Part shown: positions 35,166 through 46,530 of the stretch, in pieces
Position numbering within the stretch: position 1 is the first letter of the stretch
Layout: each line of letters opens with the position of its first letter
Source: Diploptera punctata
Taxonomy: Eukaryota; Arthropoda; Insecta; Blattodea; Blaberidae
Direction: 5' to 3'
Assembly: GCA_030220185.1 (NCBI GenBank)
Contig: JASPKZ010001230.1
Location: 682,001 to 746,000 of the forward strand
DNA length: 64,000 nt
Made by a program: the position numbers and the translations under genes
The notes under the pieces: model-generated
Seen by the model: only the letters and a program-made list of their open reading frames with translations
Told to the model about the DNA's origin: nothing
Database searches by the model: none

Positions 35166-36067
35166 CGAGGGCGGATCAGAAAGTAACGCACAATAATTTT
35201 TTTCTGCCTTGGTATTGCAGCTAGAATGTTGAAATTTCACAGAGATATAGTTTGAAGTTTTCACTACAGATGGTATTTTTTTCTCAGGTGCACCTCTTGC
35301 GAGAGAAGCTTGAACTATGCAACAAAGATGGTGTGCATGCTACAGTCGTCCACCTGTGAGGAACAGAGAAGTGTTGTTCGATTTTTGTGGGCCAAAGGGC
35401 ATAAACCCAGTGAAATTCACAGGGACATGCGTGGCGTGTATGGGGATGATTGTATGGACCGTAGCAATGTCTTCCGTAAAGTTAGTGCTCGCTGGGTGCC
35501 TAAGAACCTGACAGACGACCACAAGGGCCAGCGAATGATGGCAAGCTTGGACCACTTAACGCGGTACACCGCACAAGGACATGACTTTCTGGAAGGAATC
35601 GTCACAGGTGATGAGTCGTGGGCATACCACTACACGCCCGAAACAAAGCAGGCATCAGCAGTGCGCAGATGGCTACACTCCAACCAAACGGACTTCTACG
35701 AACAGGGCATATTGAAACTGGTAACACGATGGGAAAAATGTGTTGAGAAAGTTGGTGACTATGTCAAAAAGTAGGTAAAAGATGTAAGTTCATTTGTGAT
35801 TTTTTTTCCTTTTTTTACTATTAAACTTTAAAAAAAAAATTATTATGCGTTACTTTCCGATCCGATCCGTCCCTCACAGGTGGACGACTGTAGCATGTGC
35901 GCCATCTTTGTTGCATAGTTCAAGCTTCTCTCGCAAGAGGTGCACCTGAGAAAAAAATACCATCTGTAGTGAAAACTTCAAACTATATCTCTGTGAAATT
36001 TCAACATTCTAGCTGCAATACCAAGGCAGAAAAAAATTATTGTGCGTTACTTTCCGATCCGCCCTCG
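35166..36067 (+). mobile_element. mariner element, internally deleted, with long inverted ends
   Basis: TA at 35164-35165 and 36068-36069. The left end CGAGGGCGGATCAGAAAGTA and its inverse at the right extend as about 190-bp inverted arms that include the start of the coding region. A second internal right terminus (CGTTACTTTCCGATCCG) is near 35848. The reading frame 35310-35774 keeps HTH text, PKNLTDDHKGQRMM and the first catalytic box TGDESWAYHYTPETKQ, but the second and third acidic boxes are deleted. It cannot supply its own transposase. Confidence 0.85.
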
Positions 36068-36270
36068 TACATGAAAATAAATGTATCAGAAAATGTGGTG
36101 TTTCCAATATTTTGTTTACTTCGTGTATGTAAGCTTATATCATCTTCAATACTAATAAAATTCATAAATTCCATTGATGTGATAAGTCATAAGATAAAAA
36201 TTAAAATGTACATGTTGGCAGGTGCCGTCATCCTCAACTTCGTTAAATAATGTATTTAAAATATTAATTG

Positions 36271-36302
36271 GAGGCCTTTCGGAAGTTAACTTCCATCATC
36301 AG
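36271..36302 (-). ncRNA. Hammerhead ribozyme motif, element Q left arm
   Basis: Minus strand: CTGATGA (36302-36296), helix II GGAA/TTCC, GAA, helix III palindrome AGGCCT, cleavage after C (36271). All core bases present. Confidence 0.72.
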
Positions 36303-36453
36303 CAAGATGAGTATGTGTTGTATTTAAGATGCTGTATACGTCAATGGTCTTGATACGTTGCCAGTAGGAGTTCCTACTGCTACTAGTTGTTGTATTTAAG
36401 ATGTTGTAAACATTGATGGTCTTGATGTGTCGCCAGTAGGAGTACTCATCTTG

Positions 36454-36485
36454 CTGATGATGGAAGTTAAATTCCGAAAGACCTC
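36454..36485 (+). ncRNA. Hammerhead ribozyme motif, element Q right arm
   Basis: CTGATGA (36454-36460), helix II GGAA/TTCC, GAA 36476-36478, helix III A-G/C-T with a two-base loop, cleavage after C36485. Confidence 0.72.
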
Positions 36486-36764
36486 CATTTAATAATATTT
36501 TTAAAACATTATTTTAATAAAGTTGAGGACGACGACACCTGTCAACAGGTACATTTTAATTTGTATCTTATTATATCATTTTTACAGTTAACATTAATAC
36601 TAATTCAATGCTTCCAGATATTGTGTGTCAAGTTTTATCTTGATATAAGTATAAACAACTGAAAAAAATGGAAGCCTGGAAATCTGAAAATGTAACATAT
36701 AAATGTCTTTCATTCAAAGGATTTAAGTGAATAATAAATGAATGTGAAAACTCTTTATTCATAC

Positions 36765-36916
36765 CTGTGTTGTTCCCACAAAATGTTCAGGATCAAAATC
36801 ATCAAAACTTGATTGTTTTGACTTTGAGCCTCCGTCCCTGTTGATGACTTCAGCTAACCACTTTTGAAGATTCTGTTGTGATTTCCGGTTTGAAAGATCA
36901 TGAACTAAGATTATAC
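36765..36916 (-). CDS. RABL3: RABL3 exon 3
   Basis: The acceptor is TTTTAG|GTATAATC and the donor ACACAG|GTATGA. The 152 nt encode GIILVHDLSNRKSQQNLQKW, then a variable linker rich in Ser/Asp (GGSKSKQSSFDDFDPEHF) in the region where the human protein also has an insert. It ends on a codon boundary. Confidence 0.94.
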
Positions 36917-37164
36917 CTAAAATAAAAAGAAAAAAGTTTGTCACACAGGAACTGCATAAACCAAGCAAATTCCTCAGATCAAAATTATGATCCAATTTTG
37001 GTGGTTTATGGAATATATATTTCTTATGTTAAAATGGAGAAACTCAATTTCTTATGCTATCTATTCTACCTACAGTAATTCTGCCCGAGAGCAGGTCTTT
37101 CACTGCAATCATAGAATTTTCATGCTATGCTTTGCAGCTTTATTAAGGAATTATAGGTATGATT

Positions 37165-37545
37165 AGCTTCCAAACTATACATAAAACACTAAAGAACAAA
37201 ACAAGAAGAGATACTAGATTAAAATTTTATAAAACATTGGCAATTCCTGCATTACTTTATGGGAGTGAAACTTGGGTAATGATAAAAAATTGCAAAGTAG
37301 AATACAAAGTGTAGAAATGAAAGATCAAAAGGCTGCACACGAATGGATCAGTTAAAGAATGAAGATATAAGAACAGAGTTAAATATATATCCATTAAATG
37401 ATAAAATCAAAGGATATAGAGAAAAATGGTTCAGACATGTAGAAAGAATGAATGTAACAAGATTACCAAAAGCATCATTTTACTACAAGGACAGAACAAC
37501 TGTGAAGCGGAACAGGCATTTTGCTTAGCCCGTGAAGTGAAGAAG
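37165..37545 (+). pseudogene. LINE family B-like 3' part
   Basis: The plus strand reads TRLKFYKTLAIPALLYGSET, then KIKGYREKWFRHVERMNVTR, then stops. Same domain order as 7344-8142. Lies in RABL3 intron 2. Confidence 0.7.
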
Positions 37546-37554
37546 AAGAAGATT

Positions 37555-37750
37555 AGCTTCTAGTTGCTTTCCACACCGGTGATGGATGATGATGTGATAA
37601 TGATAAGGATGATGATGATGGCCTATGATTTTCGGGGAATGTTGGGCCCTAAGCTCCCTGACATTTGTCTTACAGGTGAGGAAAAATCCCAAAAAAAAAA
37701 TACCTCACCCAGGAGCCTATCCTGACTGGGAATCGAACCCAACTTATTTA
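37555..37750 (-). repeat. SINE-1 copy, truncated
   Basis: GATTTTCGGGGAATGTTGGG, TTGTCTTACAGGTGAGGAAA and the start of the tRNA-like head (GACTGGGAATCGAACCC). Confidence 0.65.
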
Positions 37751-37974
37751 AATGGGTCGGACTGCTGAGAAAACAAACCTAACAAAACCCAAGTTATTAC
37801 TTTTTGAATATTGTATAATTTGATTAAGAAATTCCACTGTAATAATAGCAATGTTGCACTTTAGTTATCTGTTTTTAATAATTATTAATAAGACATCAAA
37901 AGTTGGTTCTTTTATTATGGTGATTGTATATTTGACATTTTATATGTTGACAAAATGACATAAAAGAGACTTAC

Positions 37975-38184
37975 CATGTGTAGGATTATAGAATACTGAT
38001 CTAGTATTCCTATGACTGCTGCTTCCTCCGATATCCCAAAGTTCTATGAAGTAAGTTTTCTGATGAGGTGTTCCTTCTTTATACTCGTGGAGTTTCACTT
38101 CAACTGAACAACCAACAGTCCAGGATGGGTTGCTTATGGGCTGGTTATGGCAAATTAAATTAGTCAGTGATGTTTTTCCAACTC
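37975..38184 (-). CDS. RABL3: RABL3 exon 2 (P-loop, switch regions)
   Basis: The acceptor is TTTTAG|GAGTTGG and the donor CATG|GTAAGT. The 210 nt complete the P-loop ([15 protein letters not shown]), then read [20 protein letters not shown], then [25 protein letters not shown] replaces the DTAG box of ordinary Rabs, as is usual for RABL3. The exon ends NPTH plus the first base of a Gly codon that exon 3 completes. Confidence 0.94.
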
Positions 38185-39325
38185 CTAAAATGTAAATTAT
38201 ATATACGTCATCAGTTCAGTCTGTATGTTTTCTAATGCCACCATTTGAAAGCTTTGTGCTTCATGCTCCACACTAAGTTGACAGATTGAATTATTGCATC
38301 TAGTTTAAATTCATTCATCACTTTGGCAGACCATGTTACATAGGTGATGTGTATATGTACTATGTATAGAGAGGAGTGTAGGGTGAATGTCTTTACTGTT
38401 TTACTGTTTATGTAGTATTATACCACCAGGGGAAGAGTTTTAGCGCTAGTGTTGCCGAACTACTGAATCTATGGAGTGGATGTAGGAGAAGACTGCACAT
38501 CTGATCATGAAATGGTTCAACTTTTAAGTGTGCGCAGAGAATCCCTAAACACATGTGAAAGATCTAAACATGGTTGTCAAATTAGTCATTTAAACAAGGA
38601 ATGCTCAAGCGGTCGGATCATTTAAAAATCACAGTATTTGTCATCTCTCCGATACCAGTCTCACAATAAATCACAAGTGGCAACATATAATGAAAAGGGA
38701 CAGCCCATTTCTACACGTAACCCCTATAGTAACAGGGTTGTCAAATTAGTCATTTTGCCAATGACCACATAGAAGAACGGATATTAAAATCCATACTATT
38801 TGTCAGCTCTCTACTTGCCATACAAAGAACATATAGAGATGACAGGAAGTGGCAATATATAAGGAAAAGAAAGACAGCATGTTAGTTAACATATTTTCCG
38901 CCTGCACAGATTATTTAGTAGAGTTGTATAAGTGTGTAATATGAGAGATGATGATGGAAGATGAAATCTATGTCACCACATAGTCTATTCTGTCAAAAGC
39001 ACAGAGACAACTACAAGGCTTAATATCCTAATCCAAAGACAAATCACTATCAACAGTACCACATGCCTTCTCAGCACATGTACTGTGGAGGAATTCTGAA
39101 CTTATCCATACATCTGGTGCATAATATAGCAATTAAAAATTGTGTACCTAGCCCAAGATTGAAAATTTAAAAATCTCTGTCTCACTTGTTCATGACTAAG
39201 ATCATAACTTGTTTGTGCCATAGCAGAGCGGTTTAACGCATGGTGCCTTAGTGCTGGGACTTGTGTTGGTTCGAGTCCTCATGGGGGAAGACATTTTCTC
39301 AAGGAATTTAGGTAAGTAAGGGACC

Positions 39326-39374
39326 TTATAGTTAACTTTTATAGGAATTAATCACTATGAGGTTAATTTCACCA
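39326..39374 (-). mobile_element. 49-bp Penelope-like 3'-end-only insertion
   Basis: The 13-bp duplication TAAGTAAGGGACC (39313-39325 and 39375-39387) brackets 49 bp containing the terminus CCTCATAGTGATTAATTCC on the minus strand. Empty site recoverable by comparison with other SINE-3 copies. Confidence 0.82.
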
Positions 39375-39513
39375 TAAGTAAGGGACCGTTGGTCACCCAC
39401 CATCATGAGGAATTTTGGTAGCTACAATGAGTAGCAGTTCCAAGTTGAAAAAACCAGCTATAATGGTGGGGAGACTCAACATGCTGACCACATGGCTGAT
39501 AGGCAAGTGTCAT

Positions 39514-39625
39514 AGGTTATGAAAATACAATAGAAAGTAACATTACGAGGTTCTAATAAAATATCACGTCTTACAAGAAACAACAAAATATGAGATAAGA
39601 TGACGGCAGACTCAACTTATTTATT
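39514..39625 (-). mobile_element. Penelope-like fold-back remnant PLE-I
   Basis: The 9-bp duplication AAGTGTCAT (39505-39513 and 39626-39634) flanks it. The terminus on the minus strand is CCTCGTAATGTTACTTTC, preceded by an inverted piece shared with PLE-H. Confidence 0.7.
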
Positions 39626-39709
39626 AAGTGTCATGGAGTTTAAGATAATTACTTGCACCCTTACAAATTTTGATCTATGGCTACACTATGAAAAGCCAAA
39701 TAAACTACT

Positions 39710-40140
39710 CTTAATCTTTTCTCCTCCCTTAAAATTAGAGTAAGTTTCATATCCATCCATATAACTGGGAGAAAAACAGTTTTATACATTTTTAGTTTAA
39801 CTTTTTTGAGAGAAGTTGGGATGGCAAGAGTCCCTTTATTGCATAACAGTATTTATTTTCAGAATTGATCCTATGTTTAATTTCTTTCTTCACCTCATTC
39901 CTGTTTGTAATTACTGTTCCTAGGTATTTGAATTCAGGCACATCTTCAAAATTGATATTAACTCTACAATTCAATTGAATTATGTATTTCTATGTTTAAC
40001 TATTTAGTTTTATAGATATTTACTTCCAGCCTCAATTTCTTAGTGTTACTCAAAAGAATGTGCATGTTGGTCCTTAGTATCTCCTTGGTATTGCTTAATA
40101 TCATCATCATCATTCATGCAAGTATTAGGCCGTGTGGCCT
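39710..40140 (-). pseudogene. LINE family A reverse transcriptase tail
   Basis: The minus strand reads INFEDVPEFKYLGTVITNRN and VKKEIKHRINSENKYCYAIK, the segment after the active site. Decayed. A LINE B-type 3' tail (TCATCATCATC) and SINE-2 follow at 40100-40170. Confidence 0.68.
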
Positions 40141-40169
40141 AATAATATATCATCAGCATAATAAAAGCT

Positions 40170-40459
40170 GGGGCACGCCGTAGCGTAGTGGTTAAGGCAC
40201 TGAGCTACAAGCCGGAGGGTCGAAGGTTCAAGTCCCGTTGGGGTCAGGATTTTTAAACTGACCCAAATCCTCTGGCGGCACTATGGCCCTGGGGTCGACT
40301 CAGCCTCTAACAGAAATGAGTACCAGATGCTTGTTCTGGGGGTAAAGGCGGCCGTCACGCAGGGCTGACAAAGTGCCGATTGTCTAGAAAAAGTGGGAGC
40401 CTTAACCTCCTACTACCCCAAGGGCCTCCGGGTCTGTTGTGGGATCACTTTACTTTTTT
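40170..40459 (+). repeat. SINE-2 full-length copy, 12-bp target duplication
   Basis: ATAATAAAAGCT flanks it (40158-40169 and 40460-40471). Box A-like TAGCGTAGTGGTTAAGGC and box B GGTTCAAGTCC, 290 bp, poly-T tail. Confidence 0.85.
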
Positions 40460-40759
40460 ATAATAAAAGCTTATTAGTACCACTAAAACTGATCACTAAG
40501 ACTAGGATTTTTATGCAAGATTAACATGCAAAATATGTAAATATTTATGTAGTAACATTATGTAAAATGTGTAAGATTACATAAAAATGTCTTAAAATAT
40601 GTAATATTAAATATGTTAAGGGGGAATGGGGGGGACCTACACCTTTAGCCATTAAAAATATGGCATATTTCAATTTTTTTTTCTCAGCAACAATGCTGGT
40701 TACAGAAATGAAATTTGGTATGTGATATCTATATTACAATGTGAGCATGTTTGTGTACA

Positions 40760-41110
40760 AGAACACCCTTCAGAATCCACGTAAAGAAAAAAGCAATAGC
40801 AGCTATCAGAGCTTTCCAGGACATTACCAGACCAGAACTCCTAGATCTTAAAACAGCTCTCTTCCTATTCAAGGTTAAAGTAATGCCTATAGTCACATAC
40901 GGTATACATCTTATCTGGCAATACCTAACGACCGCCAACTTAGCAACCATAGAGAGAGTGAAGGAAGTTTTCTGAAATGCACTCTTTGCATATCAAAATA
41001 CACACCAACTAAGACTGATATACGAGCTAGCAAAGGAAACATTCTAAATAGAGGATATCAGAATCAGTATAGGATTCTCATCTACAAGTGCAACTGAGAA
41101 ACACATCAAG
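40760..41110 (+). pseudogene. LINE fragment, R1/Jockey-like
   Basis: The plus strand reads KKKAIAAIRAFQDITRPELL, then PIVTYGIHLIWQYLTTANLA, the tail after a reverse transcriptase. Ends in stops. Confidence 0.6.
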
Positions 41111-41849
41111 GAAGGGATGAAGAGAAATTAAGCATCTGGGAAGACTTATACTGCACTGAAGCCATGATGAAGAGAGTGGATGAAAGCGAACTACAACCTT
41201 AGACATATGGTGACACATTTTGCGATAAATGTATTGTACCACAAAATATGTGTAACAAAGTCATTTTGCTCACCGAATGATAAGTGTATTTGTTAACTTT
41301 TTGGCAAAAAGTATGAAAGGTACCACTTAATAAAATGCATAAAAAGAGTGAAATCGCTTGCTGAATATAGCAGAGATCTAAACCAATCTTTGCACAAATG
41401 TGCACATTCCAGTCATTATATTATTAATTCTGGTTATGCTACAACATCATGCATCATAAATATTTGGTCATATAACACAATTAAACATTAGTTTAATAGA
41501 CATATGCAGATCTAATGAATCTGGTAAATTACCCAAGATTTTTATGACCTAATATTATTGAGACCATAATAAGTAGGCCTATTTAAATTGGAAAAAGTCT
41601 AGTATTCGTCACTCACAAATTTTTCCAAGTTCTACAGAATTGTGCAAGATGCTCGAATGTTTAATGTAGCTTTCACAATATGGCAGTGAAATCGGTGTTA
41701 TCTACTTTTGCAATAAATTCCCAAATGTTTATAATAACCTAACAAAATTAATTACATGCATATTATACTGAAATTAATACTGGGAAGTAAACATTATGAG
41801 GTAATAATCATTTAAAATTCACCGGAGAAAATTTTTTGAAAACTCACCT

Positions 41850-41884
41850 AACCATGGTTTCGGGTAAAGTCTCACCAACTTCAG
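41850..41884 (-). ncRNA. Hammerhead motif in PLE-L (A9 changed)
   Basis: Minus strand: CTGAAGT (41884-41878, last A is T), helix II GGT/ACC, CGAAAC, helix III palindrome ACCATGGT (41858-41851). It lies just after the endonuclease on the same strand, where Penelope hammerheads are expected. Confidence 0.55.
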
Positions 41885-41959
41885 TCAAAACTCCGACTGA
41901 TAAAATACTTCCGTTGTCAACCTTCCATTGTCACCATCTTCTGTGCTGCCATCTGGGTT

Positions 41960-42560
41960 GAATTTACAAACTTTGAAATCAAATTTTGTTTGTTAGGAAT
42001 ATCAAAATTCATCGATCTATATTTATTTTTCAGAATGTATATTTCTCCCAAACCGTCGATTCTAAAGATTTATCCAATTGTTTTAAAAGTTTTGCTTCTC
42101 TTCCAATTTTACGATGTTCTACTAAACTATGTGCAGCAATTGTAGATTTTTCAATTTCACAATTTTTAATATTTCTAAAATGTTCTTTAGTACAAGTTTC
42201 CAAATTCCTTTTCGTTTTTCTTATTTAAACCTTACTACAATCATTACAACTTATTTGATAAATTTCAGATTTCTTTCTGTCTAGGACATTAACTTTTTTA
42301 TTAGTACTTAGAAGATTCTAAGTACTATATTTATTGGTGCCAAAATAATACTGTATTTGTCAATTTTTTTAAATTTCTTATGCATTTCAGGATGGTAAGC
42401 AACTTTCTCAAATTTTTTTCTTTTCTTTGTAATTTTATAGAGTAGAAATTCTCTAAGTCTTTTTTTCTGTTTGAATTTCTTTAACTTACATGTAATTAAC
42501 TTCTTATCAAAACCACTTAATCTAGCTGTGTTTAAGATATGATTATATTCTTTCATGAAA
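41960..42560 (-). pseudogene. Penelope-like GIY-YIG endonuclease end (PLE-L)
   Basis: The minus strand reads EIYQISCNDCSKV, a stop where YIG should begin, then RKTKRNLETCTKEHFRNIKN, then TIAAHSLVEHRKIG. This is the Cys-pair plus GIY-YIG signature of Penelope-type endonucleases. Upstream, 42556-42308 encodes a Lys-rich linker. At least one stop and a frameshift. Confidence 0.78.
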
Positions 42561-42659
42561 TTTTCTTCATTTAATGGGATATCTATTCAACAATCTATGT
42601 ATTAGGCTATTAAATATTGCATGCTCATGTGCAATGTGATTAAATCCTGATGTTTCTAT

Positions 42660-43305
42660 ATAATTATCATAAGTAATGCCACGAGTGATTTACAATTTAT
42701 CTAGATAATTTGGAAATCAAGAGTGGCATTTGTTAGGATTATTTAAGGAATAAAATTAAGCTGTTTACTCACAAATCATTACTTAAATATAGTTATTTTA
42801 AAATATTTATATATTTAATGTAAACAGCAATGTTTGAAAACAAATGAGAAATGTTGTTTTATTTGTTCGCAACCAGATCATATTTATTGCCAAATATAAT
42901 CACAATATTGTAAAAATGCACCCTAGTGGAGAAAAAATTAAACACATCATTACAGGTTATTAATTAATTTCTGATGTCCTATGACGTAAATATGTCAATT
43001 ATATTTTTCTGCAAAGTTAATTCCTCGGAAATAATACATTTAAGAATGTGCAAACAGTGGTTTCTTTTTTTTTTATGGTTTAATCAATTGCTACGAATGT
43101 TTTTCTATTATATCTTGCAAGCAGAATCTGGTTACATTCGTGCAGTATATACACAATCTGGCAGCCACTTGATTAAATGAAAGCGATAAAATTAAAGTGA
43201 TAAAATTGAGGTGAAAAACGACTGTGATTGGTTGTAAATCAAAATTCATTGAAATGTGATTGGTCATTGACTGGCATTTGGGGCATGAATATCCTTTCTA
43301 CATAA
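42660..43305. mobile_element. Copy of the 12818-13599 element inside PLE-L
   Basis: Reverse-complement match to 12890-13595 over nearly the whole length, with one inverted end deleted. Confidence 0.6.
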
Positions 43306-43578
43306 ATAAAATTCAATTTTTTTGTGTCTGATCATTCCTAATTAAATATGGATCCAAGAACAGGATTTTATTTTATTTTTCTAATTATTCTATAGTAGAT
43401 TTCACTGATTCATCATGAAGGTTTTAAAGCATCTTCAATATATTTAGAATTTATTTTTGAAGATATCAACATGAAGAGCACGAAATTTATGAGGTGAGTT
43501 TTCAAAAAATTTTCTCCGATGAATTTTAAATTACATGCATATTATTTAATAAACTATAGAGTAATCTTGTGTACACTA

Positions 43579-45845
43579 CCGTATTTACGCGTGTATAGGC
43601 CGCACTTTTTTTAACCTAAAATTAGGTTTCAAAATTAGGGTGCAACTTATACATGAAATAGCTAGATAACTGGTACATATAAGGAAGTTTCTGCACTATT
43701 GATATATGCTGCCGAATTACAAGGTCCGTGACATGACATAAACTGCCTTGCCCAGCCGTAATTTGCCTTAAATTCATTGCATGGGATTTCCATATTCTTA
43801 GCAATTGTATAATTTCGACGGATACAGAAATTGTCTGCCCTTGTTTTCCGTATGTAATCCAGAACTCTTTTTAACTGTGGATATTTCGCTTTCTTTCCAT
43901 GGAAAGATTATCGATGTTGCAATGTGTTTTCAAGTGCATGTTTTGTTTGGATCCACAGTCACACATGTTTTTCGTCCACATCAAACTTTCTTCCTGCTGT
44001 CCTATTTCCGTGTTCTGCTGCATAGGACACCACTTGTAGCTTGATTTTGGAGGTATAACTTGCTCTGCACCGACCCATGTTTACACAAGGTGAACAGGAA
44101 TGACAATGAATACCGTACCTACCAACTAACCGTCCCTTTTACCCTTGTGTTAATGACTGAGCAGCAGCCTAAATGTATCGTTACATAGCCAGGAAAAAAA
44201 GTTTTGGAATTTATAACATTGTGAGATTTAAAAATGGTATAGGCCTATTTCTGTCTTTTGCACTGCATCTTAAAGGAGAATATAAACCAAATATTTTTTT
44301 GGTAATTACCAAGAAAAGCTGTACGAACGATATATAATGTTCATTTGAACTAGTGAACAATGCTTAATATTCATAAAATAAACTATTGTTGGTCACATTC
44401 ATTTTCAATATGGTGGTAAACTAGTTTATTATATGTTACTTAATATTTACACGCATTTTTATGGTTTGTTAAGCAGTTTGGGGGTCAGATTTTCAGAACA
44501 CGAACATATTCTAATTTTGGACTATATATTAGATAATAGTTAAAACACATCATTCCACTTCTGATATCCAAAGATTAATATTTGAGTTATGTAACACTTT
44601 TAAACATTCCTGTCTTCAATTTAAAAGCTAACAAAATTAATTTCACACTAATCAAAATTAATTCACACTAACCTTAGTTGTTTTTCGTTAAGCGTTGGTT
44701 ATTAGTAAGATCACATTTTGGTTAGGTTTTAATATCGCACATATCTTTCAAATAATATTTCAGTTTTTCTGCACATGAATAAACATCAAACTTAAAATAT
44801 GTATACAACATAACTCACACTAATATTAATTAATCCATTCTGTACAGCTTTGGTTTTTAGGTAACGTTTCGGTTAGATTTTTATATTCCTTCAATTAGAA
44901 GTTTAACTTAAATAAAATTGCTGTGCCATCTGTAATAACAAAACATGAATATTGAAGGTAAACAATGGAAATGACATTACAGTTTTAACAATTTGTAATT
45001 ATTCGTTTTCTGCCAATATTTCTACAATTTCTTACCTGAAACGAAGTAATTTTGTTATTTTCTTATGCGATAAGTAATTTACAATTCATAGGAAATATTA
45101 AAACTGAATTATTATTTCCCGAAATCTAGGTAATAAATAAGGCATTACATTCTCAATGTGGCTAATTAGCCAAGGACGTTAAGGTATGGTGCTATAGATC
45201 TGAAAGTCCAAAGTTCGAGTCAAAGTACAATTTGTAATTATTCTGTTTTCTGCCAATATTTCTACATTTTCCTACCTAAAACCAAGTAATTTTGTTATTT
45301 TTTATGTGATAAGTAATTTACAATTCGTACAAAATATTAAAATTGAATTATTATTTCCCGAAATCTAGATAATAAATAAGGCTTATAAAAACATTACTTT
45401 CTCAACATGGTTAATTAGCCAGGGTCGTTAAAGACATGGTGCTATAGATCTGAAGGTTCAAAGTTCGAGTCTCGCCGAAATCCACAGAAAATAATCATGT
45501 TATTTATAATGTGTAGTGAACTAGTTTGGATTGCATAGAATTGTATTGGTAGAAGTAGAATTGAAGTAGATATAGAATAGAAAATAGGATAAAGGACAAA
45601 GAAAGGTATGGGAGATAGAAGGAGAAAGATAGGGAGACAGAGAGTTCTAGTATAAAAAAATGTTTTTTTCCAACAATGAACTAGTTAAAATAATCTAGAA
45701 TGATGAACTAATCCAGTTATTGTTCATTTATTACTTAATCGTTCATACATTTCTTGGTAATTACCATTTTTTTCCCCTCAATTTATTATTGTAAAACTTG
45801 GATGTGGCTTAAACATGCACGTGGCCTAAACACACGTAAATACGC
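43579..45845 (-). mobile_element. pogo/Tigger-like transposon remnant
   Basis: TA duplications at 43577-43578 and 45846-45847 rebuild the site GTACACTAACTTGTCCC seen uninterrupted at about 4940. TIRs CCGTATTTACGCGTGTATAG and the inverse at the right match over about 24 bp. The minus strand from 44080 to 43650 reads VSYAAEHGNRTAGRKFDVDE, then KKAKYPQLKRVLDYIRKTR and PCNEFKANYGWARQFMS, the paired helix-turn-helix (Psq plus CENP-B) of pogo-type transposases. Two stops; the DDE part is lost. Confidence 0.8.
44988..45472 (+). repeat. Two tandem 239-bp tRNA-like units
   Basis: ACAATTTGTAATTATT starts unit 1 (44988) and unit 2 (45227). Each ends in a tRNA-like block with AATTAGCCAGGGTCGTTAA (A-box-like) and AAAGTTCGAGTC (box B). 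Confidence 0.7.
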
Positions 45846-45849
45846 TAAC

Positions 45850-46170
45850 TTGTCCCATTAGAACCTAACAAAATGAAGTTAAATTCTTGAAATATGATTT
45901 CTAATTAATTGCAAATGTTGGCGACACTGATTCCATTGACATCTAGTAGAAGTTACATTAATCACTCGCACGTCTTGCGCATGCGCACTACGATTCAGTA
46001 GAACTTCATTCACTACCAATATATTTGTGTAATTATATAAATATTTAAAAATCGTAAGAAATGTCTAAAGAATCATTGTAAAATGTTTAAAATAGTACGA
46101 AACATTATTACAAATGGTAAAGGAGTGCAGTGCAATAGTGGCATAAGAATGTTGTATGGAAAATTGTGAG
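45850..46170. repeat. Repeat family Z modules
   Basis: ACTTGTCCCATTAGAACCTA, TTGCGCATGCGCACTACGAT and AAATATTTAAAAATCGTAAG blocks as at 4755-5130 and 51820-52160. Confidence 0.6.
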
Positions 46171-46224
46171 CGACAAATACTAGACTTGAGTCATTTACCA
46201 TAATTAATTTTAAATATTCAGAGG

Positions 46225-46530
46225 ACTATAGTGTTCTGTTTGGCGCAGAGCTACAGGACTTGTGCTGGTTTGAGTCCCATGGGGGAAGAAATTTTCATAT
46301 GGAATTTTGGCCAGTATGAGACCGGTGTCCACCCAGCATCGTGAGGCATTTGAGTAGCTACAATAAGTAGCGACCCCAGGTTGAGAAGACCGGTTATAAC
46401 GGCTGGGGCACCCGACATGCTGACCATGTGTCACCCTACACTGGCTAGATGATAGTCTCTGATTAACACATATGGACATGAGGCCAGCAGCTGGTTGGTA
46501 GGCCAAGGACCTTCTAGGCCTGTTTTTTTA
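46225..46530 (+). repeat. SINE-3 copy
   Basis: Box B GGTTTGAGTCCC, then AGACCGGTGTCCACCCAGCA and AGACCGGTTATAACGGCTGG. The head is shortened. Confidence 0.68.

Larger units (their letters stand above)
36186..36574. mobile_element. Fold-back element Q with paired hammerheads
   Basis: Arms about 36186-36312 and 36440-36574 are reverse complements. Each arm has an intact hammerhead pointing inward-to-outward. The loop holds a direct repeat of about 55 bp (36316-36370 and 36388-36442) containing ATGGTCTTGAT. The 3' terminus differs from the CCTCATA family. Confidence 0.75.
39205..39650 (+). repeat. SINE-3 copy carrying two Penelope-like insertions
   Basis: The tRNA-like head TAGCAGAGCGGTTTAACGC with box B GGTTCGAGTCC, then the SINE-3 body. 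Interrupted at 39326-39374 and 39514-39625, each with its own target duplication. Confidence 0.78.
41767..43529 (-). mobile_element. Penelope-like element PLE-L with GIY-YIG remnant
   Basis: The 16-bp duplication ATTACATGCATATTAT (41751-41766 and 43530-43545) flanks it. The minus strand encodes a GIY-YIG endonuclease segment (about 42260-41960), then a hammerhead, then the 3' hairpin and terminus (41783-41801). An inverted copy of the 3' hairpin lies at the other end. An unrelated TIR element (42660-43305) has inserted within. Confidence 0.84.
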
